From NCBI GenBank assembly GCA_033813635.1, contig JAPXRI010000016.1:1-48850 (forward strand): a stretch of DNA of 48,850 bases. The letters run 5' to 3'. A program made the position numbers and the translations under genes. Positions 43,163 through 48,850 of this stretch are shown here, in pieces. Under the pieces are notes generated by a model, which made no database searches, had not been told where the DNA came from, and saw only the letters and a program-made list of their open reading frames with translations. How positions within the stretch are numbered: position 1 is the stretch's first letter; each line of letters begins with the position of its first letter. This stretch comes from JAPXRI01 sp033813635 (GTDB lineage Bacteria > Bacillota > Clostridia > Oscillospirales > QAMX01).

Positions 43163-44695
43163 TCAGACGTTCCTGTCCACCGTGTCGGCGATATACGAAA
43201 GCACGGCTTTCGACGCCGTAAGCGGCGGCTTGAACAGTATAACCGGCGGGCAGTTCGCCTTGTAAAGCTGCGCGCTCGTGTCCACGCATTCGGCCGATAT
43301 CGCTTTCGCGGCGTCCGCGGCTTCCTCCAGGTTTTTAAAGTGAATCCCTATCAGATGGCCCTGGCCCTCGATTTTGTCGATTTTGTCCGGATGCCTGCCG
43401 GCGACCTCGCGGAGCGAGCGCTGGAAGAACTTTCCGAGGGCGTCTATTTTCGCGCCGTTTGCCTCCGAAAACGCCATCGTAACCAGATATGAGAGCGACG
43501 CGAGCTCCTCCTGCCCGTTTGTGACCAGCGCACCGAACTGGTTAAGCGTGTCCATCTCGGCAGTGGTGATTATCTTGCTCGCCGGATACTCTCCGCCGGA
43601 AAAGCCCTTGCCGATCACAACAAAATCTGGTTCGAGGCCGTAGAGGCGGTGCAGGAACATGCCCTTATACCACATGCAGGACTGAATTTCATCCACAAGC
43701 GTCGGTATATCCGCCTCGCGGCACGCCTCATAGGCGGCCCTCAGGAAGCCGGGCGTGAGCCGGACCGCGCCGAAGTTCATCATGATAATCTCGTGTAAAA
43801 ATCCCGCGACCTTGCAGCCGCCCGTATTGTATTTTTTGATTTTTGCTCTGAAATCCCGGATATCGTTTATCCTGACCGGCACAACCTTGTAGGCGCCGTT
43901 TCCGTCCATTTTCCGGTAACAGTCGGGCCACATCCCGCGGAAGGTCTGCGCGATAACCGAGGTGCCGTGGTAATTCGCGCCGCTCTCGCCGTTGTTGTCC
44001 GCCATCACAAAAAACACCGGGGTTTTGCCGCTGTATTTCGGCTCCCGGAACGACGGGTCAAGCCTGTAAAAGCGCGCGAGCATCATTTTTATACCGGCCT
44101 CTACCGCGACACTGCCCGTCTCAAGGTTGATGACCCTGTTGAGAACCTTCGGCGCGGTGGATTTAAAGATTTTTTCCGTTCTTTCCCTGTCTTCCGGTGG
44201 AATCCCGTTGACCGCCTGGATAATCCGGTACTCCAGAAGCCTCGTGATATAGCCGCGGGTATTGTTGTGCGTGGGGTTTAAAATCCCTAGCTCCCGCGCG
44301 TGATCGATCAGCTTATATCCGTTGAAGTTGTGGCCGAGAGAGGCGTGGTAATGCTCGCTTTTGCCGATAAGATAGAGCTTCCCGTCCTCGCCGACGCGGT
44401 AGCAGCCCGTCCCCGTCAGCGGGGCGGCCGCCAGATGGGACGCCTTCGCGAACGCGTTCGTCGGCGCGCCGGACATTTCGTTTTTAAACGCGGGTGCAAC
44501 GCTTTTGCCGACGAGGCTCAGCAGTGCGTCGTCCGCTTTTTGCTTTGACTGCGGGTATAAATCGACGCGTTTCACCGCAATCCTCATTGCTTTTTCCTTT
44601 TTCATAATATTGAGCGCGTCAAGGCTTTCCGCGACGCTCTGCATATACTCCTTGCCCAGAATGTCGGACAGGGACAGTTTTTGTGATTTAAACAT
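43163..44695 (-). CDS. Class III PLP-dependent aminotransferase
   Basis: A 510-residue protein, somewhat longer than the usual 430-460. The PLP-dependent fold type I core includes NLETGSVAVEAGIKMMLARF, the cofactor Asp in LVDEIQSCMWYKGMF and the Schiff-base lysine in VVIGKGFSGGEYPASKI. The extra length is mainly an N-terminal extension of about 80 residues. Class III enzymes move amino groups to aldehydes or ketones, including keto-sugars. GGAGGAG precedes the ATG. Its location between a mannitol-dehydrogenase-family gene and a kinase suggests the operon substrate is an amino sugar, aminopolyol or inosamine. Confidence 0.88.
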   Translation of the reverse strand: MFKSQKLSLSDILGKEYMQSVAESLDALNIMKKEKAMRIAVKRVDLYPQSKQKADDALLSLVGKSVAPAFKNEMSGAPTNAFAKASHLAAAPLTGTGCYRVGEDGKLYLIGKSEHYHASLGHNFNGYKLIDHARELGILNPTHNNTRGYITRLLEYRIIQAVNGIPPEDRERTEKIFKSTAPKVLNRVINLETGSVAVEAGIKMMLARFYRLDPSFREPKYSGKTPVFFVMADNNGESGANYHGTSVIAQTFRGMWPDCYRKMDGNGAYKVVPVRINDIRDFRAKIKKYNTGGCKVAGFLHEIIMMNFGAVRLTPGFLRAAYEACREADIPTLVDEIQSCMWYKGMFLHRLYGLEPDFVVIGKGFSGGEYPASKIITTAEMDTLNQFGALVTNGQEELASLSYLVTMAFSEANGAKIDALGKFFQRSLREVAGRHPDKIDKIEGQGHLIGIHFKNLEEAADAAKAISAECVDTSAQLYKANCPPVILFKPPLTASKAVLSYIADTVDRNV

Positions 44696-44718
44696 GCTCT
44701 CCTCCGGGAATCATTTTC

Positions 44719-45873
44719 TTATATCGATAGCCGCTGATATTCGCTGACCGCCGCTTTGAGTATTCCGCTGTCCCCCCCGAGACCGGCATACTTGACAAGC
44801 GCTTCCGCCGCACCCTCGCGCAGGGCGTAACCGCGGATTTCCGCCGACGGCTCGTCCGCCGCGAAGCAGAGCGCGGCGGCGATCGCTTTCGCGATTTCAC
44901 CATAGCCGACGCCGTGCTTTTCGCAGAGCCGCGCGGCGCCTGTCAGTCTGTCCTCATAGGAGAGCTTTCGGGGCGTGTCCCTCCCCACGCGCGCGACGCT
45001 GTCGGCAAGCGCCCGGTTGGCAAACCGTCGGAGCAGGTCCTCACCGTATTTCACCGGCTCCTCCTCCGAAACGCCGTGCTCGGCGGCGATCGCCTGCGCT
45101 ATCTCTACGAGCGCGCCGCGGAGCATTTTCATTATTTCGCCGTTGCCCACAGCCTCGTAGATATAGGTGTAGCCCTTTATGTAGCCGAGATAGGCGCAGG
45201 CTGAGTGCAGCATGTTGTGGATATAGAGCTTTGCGTCGGTGTGGTAGGCGATGTTTTCGGAGGGAACCATGTTTTTGATCTCCGGTATGCCGCCTTTGAA
45301 CGCCAGCGCGTCCACCGGAAGGCTGCAAAAAGGCTCAACACCCACAATCAGCGGGTCAACGGCCTTGAGTTCATCCGTCACCACGGGGACCATCCTGCCT
45401 ATCGACGCCGAAACAAAGCCTACGCGCTCGGACAGATACGCCTCGCTCTCCCAGCTAATATGCTCTTCGACCAGAGCTCTGAGAATCCTGTCGGCGCCGT
45501 GGAGGTTTTCGCAGACGATGATATTGAGCGGCTTTCCGCTTTTACGGCGTTTATCTATGCCCGCCGCTATGATCGGCGCGATTCTCGGCAGAATATTCCC
45601 TCCGACGGCGGTCGCCATAATATCCGTGTTTTTTATCGCTTCGGAGGCGCTGTCCGCGTCCCTCCCGTCGACCGCGCAGACGTTTTTTACCGTGATATCA
45701 TAGGTTTTCGCGTCGTCGAGAATTCTTATCGGATACTGTCCCCTCGCATTCAGCAGGCTGACGATATTTTCGTCCACGTCGATAAACGTGACCTTATAGC
45801 CCGACTCGGAGAACAGCTCCCCGATAAAACCCCTTCCGATGTTTCCGGCGCCATACATTACCGCGTTTTTCAT
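44719..45873 (-). CDS. Mannitol dehydrogenase-family polyol oxidoreductase
   Basis: A 384-residue protein. The Rossmann motif MYGAGNIGRGFIGELF opens the N-terminal NAD domain; the C-terminal domain has the KLYIHNMLHSACAYLGY helix with the K-x5-N-x2-H residues used by mannitol-1-phosphate 5-dehydrogenases and other long-chain polyol dehydrogenases. MtlD itself is a possibility, but its PTS partner is absent and the operon is not a mannitol operon, so another polyol or uronate is likely. AAGGG lies nine bases before the ATG. Confidence 0.88.
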   Translation of the reverse strand: MKNAVMYGAGNIGRGFIGELFSESGYKVTFIDVDENIVSLLNARGQYPIRILDDAKTYDITVKNVCAVDGRDADSASEAIKNTDIMATAVGGNILPRIAPIIAAGIDKRRKSGKPLNIIVCENLHGADRILRALVEEHISWESEAYLSERVGFVSASIGRMVPVVTDELKAVDPLIVGVEPFCSLPVDALAFKGGIPEIKNMVPSENIAYHTDAKLYIHNMLHSACAYLGYIKGYTYIYEAVGNGEIMKMLRGALVEIAQAIAAEHGVSEEEPVKYGEDLLRRFANRALADSVARVGRDTPRKLSYEDRLTGAARLCEKHGVGYGEIAKAIAAALCFAADEPSAEIRGYALREGAAEALVKYAGLGGDSGILKAAVSEYQRLSI

Positions 45874-45889
45874 ATCAGTTTTCCCTTGC

Positions 45890-46894
45890 TCATCCGTTGT
45901 ATTTTTTATAGAGGCTGAGCGCTTTCTCGGCGGACCCTACGCCGTGCTGCACTCCTCCGCCGAGCAGGCTCATCGCCGCGGCCGCGTTTGCGAGCCTCAT
46001 CGCCTCCGCCTCAGTCGCCCCCTCGCACAACGCGTAGAGAATGCCCGCCGTGAACGCGTCCCCGGCGCCCACTTTGCCCTTGATGCTCCCCTCCGGCAGC
46101 TCCGCCGCCGGGCAGAACCGCAGACGTCCGTCCCTGCCCATGCAGTAGCTCCCCTCCGGGGCGTGTATCACCGCGAGGTCCCTGACCCCCGCTTCGCCGA
46201 AATATAAGCATATCCTTTCGATGTTCTTTTCGTCTATTTTTCTGTCCTCATCCCTGGGCGGAATTCCTGCGATCATGCCGGACTCGGTTTCGTTTAAGAT
46301 AAGATAATTTATATACGGAAGCGCCGGTCTGACGACCGATGCGAACCGCTCGCTCTGCTCGCTGACGACGTCGATAGACGTTTTAATCCCCTTACTCTGC
46401 GCGCGCATCAAAAACTCCGACATCACCGTTTTTCCGCCCGAGAGTATCCGATCATACCGGTCAAGCAGCAGGAGGTACCCGATATGCAGTATGCCGGATC
46501 CTAAGCTGTCAAGGTCCACATCCTCCGGTGAGAACTCTGCGTTCGCGCCTCTGTTTTGAAAGAACGTCCGTTCGCCGCTTTTCTCAACTGTGTACACATC
46601 TGTAAAGGACGTGGGCAAATCCGCCGACACCTTGATATTCCGGGTGTTGATCCCCTCGTTTTTCAGCGTCTCCCTTATGAATTTGCCGTTGTCGTCGTTT
46701 CCTATTCTGCCGTAAGCGTTGACCTTCAGTTTGCGTTCGCAGAGCCTTGAAAATGCGATCCCCGTGTTGCATACCAGCCCGCCCACGCTTTTTTTCATGC
46801 TCTTAATCGTGGCAAGCCTGGATATCTCCGGATATGTGTCTATATACTTTATAAAATCCACAATAAGATTGCCCGCGAATGAGACACCGTTCAT
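45890..46894 (-). CDS. PfkB-family carbohydrate kinase
   Basis: A 334-residue ribokinase-type kinase. The N-terminal GG motif is SVGGLVCNTGIAFSRL and the C-terminal signature is GKVGAGDAFTAGILYAL, with the catalytic Asp in AGDAF. The start at 46894 is chosen because it lies about 22 bases from the predicted transcription start with GGAG upstream; a longer frame would run through the promoter. It is the first gene of the six-gene operon. A second sugar kinase beside the FGGY kinase suggests two phosphorylation steps or two substrates. Confidence 0.9.
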   Translation of the reverse strand: MNGVSFAGNLIVDFIKYIDTYPEISRLATIKSMKKSVGGLVCNTGIAFSRLCERKLKVNAYGRIGNDDNGKFIRETLKNEGINTRNIKVSADLPTSFTDVYTVEKSGERTFFQNRGANAEFSPEDVDLDSLGSGILHIGYLLLLDRYDRILSGGKTVMSEFLMRAQSKGIKTSIDVVSEQSERFASVVRPALPYINYLILNETESGMIAGIPPRDEDRKIDEKNIERICLYFGEAGVRDLAVIHAPEGSYCMGRDGRLRFCPAAELPEGSIKGKVGAGDAFTAGILYALCEGATEAEAMRLANAAAAMSLLGGGVQHGVGSAEKALSLYKKYNG

Positions 46895-46915
46895 AACTCT
46901 CAACTCCAGCCTTTT

Positions 46916-46940
46916 GTTGATAATTATACCATTTATCAAC
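46916..46940 (-). promoter_or_regulatory. Promoter and operator-like palindrome of the six-gene operon
   Basis: On the minus strand an extended -10, TGGTATAAT (TATAAT at 46923-46928), lies about 29 bases before the first start codon. The -35 match upstream is weak (ATGGCA or TGGCAT). The -10 lies inside a perfect inverted repeat, GTTGATAA, nine bases, TTATCAAC, the position of a repressor operator. A separate CATATT/AATATG inverted repeat occurs further upstream (about 46965-46980). Confidence 0.7.
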
Positions 46941-47054
46941 GTAAAATGCCATATGCAGGCAATCCATATTTGGAATATGAGCTTAGGCTTTAAAATAAAT
47001 GCCGTCGGTCGCCGATCCGCGTAAGCATACATATATAATATAAATATATATTGG

Positions 47055-47080
47055 AAAACCCGTCGCGTTCGACGGGTTTT
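47055..47080 (-). terminator. Terminator of the lyase-like gene
   Basis: AAAACCCGTCG and CGACGGGTTTT pair around a four-base loop. It lies 88 bases after the lyase-like gene stop and upstream of the six-gene operon promoter, and works on either strand. Confidence 0.85.
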
Positions 47081-47167
47081 CGGCAATCTGTTATTTCCTT
47101 ACGGAATTAGCATTATGTCCGGTGAATTGCCGCGGAAATTCTTGCCCTTAATGGATCCTCGTCGGTT

Positions 47168-48355
47168 CTAATATGAATATCCGTTAAGCTGCTTCAGATC
47201 CAACATGCATATTGTACGGCGGCCTGTGTGATTGCTGTCAAAGGAAACAAACCTTCCGGTCCTGTCAAACCTGGCGTGCAAATCACAGCGGATTTCGACT
47301 GACGCTTTCTCATGTGAAAAATATTTCCCGAGTATAATCTGGGAATGCTCCGCTGTGTCAATAAGGTGCAGCCAACGGTATCCGTTTTCATCCGGGTAAC
47401 CGTCCCCGAGTATGTATCTTCGATTAGGCGAGTAAAGACAGTGAATGTCATCTTTCGGATTCGGTTCCGGAAGGCGAGTGCATTTATCGGTTAGATCCTT
47501 AAATAAATACAGAGCGTTATCACGTTTTGCGCTGCCATCCCCGCTGAAAATCAGCAGCTCGTCATCATTCTTCCAATAATAGTGAGAATTTATAACATAA
47601 TCGGTCAGTTTGTAAAGATTCCCGTCAAGATCCGATGTAAGAAGCTGTGTTTTCCATCCCAGGCCTTTTTGTGGAATATTACGCAGAAGGAACACAAACC
47701 GAGTTGCCGACGGATTGAAATTAATATGGTTAACCAGCAGTTTTTCGTCGGAATAAGGAGGTTCCGGGAACGTGCGCCTGATCTTCTCATAACTTAATAT
47801 CTGTTTTACACGGCCGCTTTCCATATCCATTAAAAATACTCCGTCTTGCTCGGGTGCGTTTTGTTTATAAAACGGGTCTTTAATCGCTGCATATCCATAC
47901 CCGGGACGGAAATCAAAGATGCGTGAGAAATTGACGCATAGGGCTTTGCTTCCGTCATTTGAAATATTGGCGAAAGCCATCGGATATATCCTTCTTTTAC
48001 CGGAGCAGATGTTTTGTACGCAGGCCCTATATGCGCCGTCCTTAAATATATTGTATATTATATGCCGGTCATCCATGTACCACTGTAGAAGCGTGCCCTG
48101 TTGGAAGTTCCAAGCGTTCGTCTCTGAAAGCTTTATAAAACCGCCCTTTTGTAAATCAATCATTCCCAGTTCGCATACGTCTTCGGGCGTCTGCAGCCGG
48201 TCATCAAATGCCACGCGGTTGCACAAATGATAGCGCCCCGTACTGTCAAAGGGCTGCAAATCATAATACCCGAAAAAGTAATGCCAGCCATCCGCTTCTG
48301 GAGTTATTATATTGGCTTTTACTCCCGTGTTTTCTTCTGTTATCGCTCTATGCAT
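47168..48355 (-). CDS. Oligogalacturonate lyase-like beta-propeller protein
   Basis: A 395-residue protein with repeated propeller strands. The YFFGYYDLQPFDSTGRYHL, ETNAWNFQQGTLLQWY and RRYILGDGYPDENGY segments, and the C-terminal SVEIRCDLHARFDRTGRFVS, resemble the seven-bladed oligogalacturonate lyase family (PL22), in which His residues of such segments bind Mn. There is no signal peptide, consistent with intracellular action on short pectin fragments. Substrate specificity is uncertain, since many relatives are uncharacterised. AAAGGAGAG lies before the ATG. It has its own promoter and terminator. Confidence 0.75.
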   Translation of the reverse strand: MHRAITEENTGVKANIITPEADGWHYFFGYYDLQPFDSTGRYHLCNRVAFDDRLQTPEDVCELGMIDLQKGGFIKLSETNAWNFQQGTLLQWYMDDRHIIYNIFKDGAYRACVQNICSGKRRIYPMAFANISNDGSKALCVNFSRIFDFRPGYGYAAIKDPFYKQNAPEQDGVFLMDMESGRVKQILSYEKIRRTFPEPPYSDEKLLVNHINFNPSATRFVFLLRNIPQKGLGWKTQLLTSDLDGNLYKLTDYVINSHYYWKNDDELLIFSGDGSAKRDNALYLFKDLTDKCTRLPEPNPKDDIHCLYSPNRRYILGDGYPDENGYRWLHLIDTAEHSQIILGKYFSHEKASVEIRCDLHARFDRTGRFVSFDSNHTGRRTICMLDLKQLNGYSY

Positions 48356-48444
48356 TTTGCTCTCCTTTCTCTTTCCGGCAATGCTGCCTGCGATACCCGT
48401 TTTGTCAGGATTTTAAAAAATATTTTTTGATCCGCGCAACAACT

Positions 48445-48473
48445 GTTATAAAGCATTTTCCCCGATTTTGCAA
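48445..48473 (-). promoter_or_regulatory. Promoter of the lyase-like gene
   Basis: On the minus strand TTGCAA (48468-48473) and TATAAC (48445-48450) are 17 bases apart, giving a leader of about 83 bases that includes an AAAAAATATTTTTT palindrome. Confidence 0.65.
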
Positions 48474-48540
48474 GTACATTTATGCTTCAATGGTGCGGGT
48501 TATGCTGTTTTATTCCCGCAAGCTTTGCTTAAACCTTTTA

Positions 48541-48582
48541 TATAAAGACAGACCGCTAACTTTCTTAGTTAGCGGTCTGTGT
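48541..48582 (-). terminator. rRNA operon terminator
   Basis: A perfect 13-base-pair stem (548-560 with 568-580 of the 48 kb block) with a seven-base loop, followed on the minus strand by a T-rich tail, directly downstream of 5S rRNA. Confidence 0.85.
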
Positions 48583-48600
48583 CCTTTATGGACTTTTGTG

Positions 48601-48713
<113 letters not shown>

Positions 48714-48850
48714 CTAAAGGGTATTATACCCTGAGAACTGAAAACCGAGCAAAGGATGGAATTGAACTGAAGGATACGGAAAGGAAGAAAGGAAGGATGA
48801 AAAATAATTCTTGGCGAATCAAAGCAGTTCAAAAGAACATGCTTGGAATC
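48714..48850 (-). other. 23S-5S internal spacer (partial)
   Basis: No gene is seen. A 15-base palindrome, AGGGTAT T ATACCCT (48718-48732), adjoins the 5S 5' end and could form a processing stem. Another hairpin (48822-48844, AAGCAGTTC with GAACATGCTT, one bulge) lies near the window edge. The 3' end of 23S rRNA is not reached. Confidence 0.7.

Overview
The window looks like chromosomal DNA of a mid-GC Gram-positive anaerobe, most likely an uncultured member of the Clostridia. The grounds are strong AGGAGG-type ribosome binding sites, sigma-A promoters with 17-base spacers, many lipobox lipoproteins, zinc-ribbon membrane proteins, a LuxR regulator fused to a membrane transporter fold, and saccharolytic gene content. 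It starts with an initiator tRNA gene and ends in the 23S-5S spacer of an rRNA operon that enters from the right on the minus strand. No CRISPR array, transposase or intact phage gene was seen.

Layout. 1-550: a terminator-like hairpin, tRNA-fMet with consensus promoter and terminator, then the decayed C-terminus of a tyrosine recombinase. 594-8039: six minus-strand genes (zinc-ribbon proteins, two large envelope proteins of similar layout, a DUF4352-like lipoprotein, a small membrane protein), preceded by a LuxR/MFS-fold regulator and a frameshifted Cro/C1 fragment. The recombinase and Cro/C1 remnants bracket this block, so it may be an old island. 9849-12279: FAD oxidoreductase and M14 carboxypeptidase. 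12440-13318: broken ABC permease. 13486-24377: sugar-related genes (serine hydrolase, D-allulose/D-tagatose 3-epimerase type enzyme, AraC regulator, cytosolic seven-bladed propeller, Gfo/Idh/MocA oxidoreductase, ECF sigma factor with a small partner, GpsA-like dehydrogenase, two URO-D fold proteins). 24429-30877: MYG1, DEAD-box helicase and HAD phosphatase, then an orphan sugar-binding lipoprotein, a third URO-D fold protein and a GNAT. 31057-34992: two tandem MutS-type ATPases overlapping a membrane protein gene. 35167-39174: four paralogous lipoproteins ending in KYKP, around a dead AT-rich subtilisin gene. 39225-46894: a six-gene catabolic operon (PfkB kinase, mannitol-dehydrogenase-family enzyme, class III aminotransferase, FGGY kinase, amidohydrolase, arabinose/fucose isomerase-like protein) behind one promoter whose -10 lies inside a perfect inverted repeat. 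47168-48355: oligogalacturonate-lyase-like propeller. 48541-48850: rRNA terminator, 5S rRNA and spacer.

How it fits together. Much of the window concerns uptake or rearrangement of unusual or plant-derived sugars: epimerase, oxidoreductases, kinases, isomerase, lactonase-like amidohydrolase, pectin-lyase-like propeller and an orphan solute-binding protein. No permease genes for these are present. The best candidates for undescribed biology are the 39-47 kb operon with its aminotransferase, the MutS-pair/membrane protein operon, the KYKP lipoprotein family beside a subtilisin, and the seven-bladed cytosolic propeller paired with a Gfo/Idh/MocA enzyme. Several gene starts were moved downstream because the longer open frames begin inside a recognisable promoter or upstream of the real ribosome binding site.
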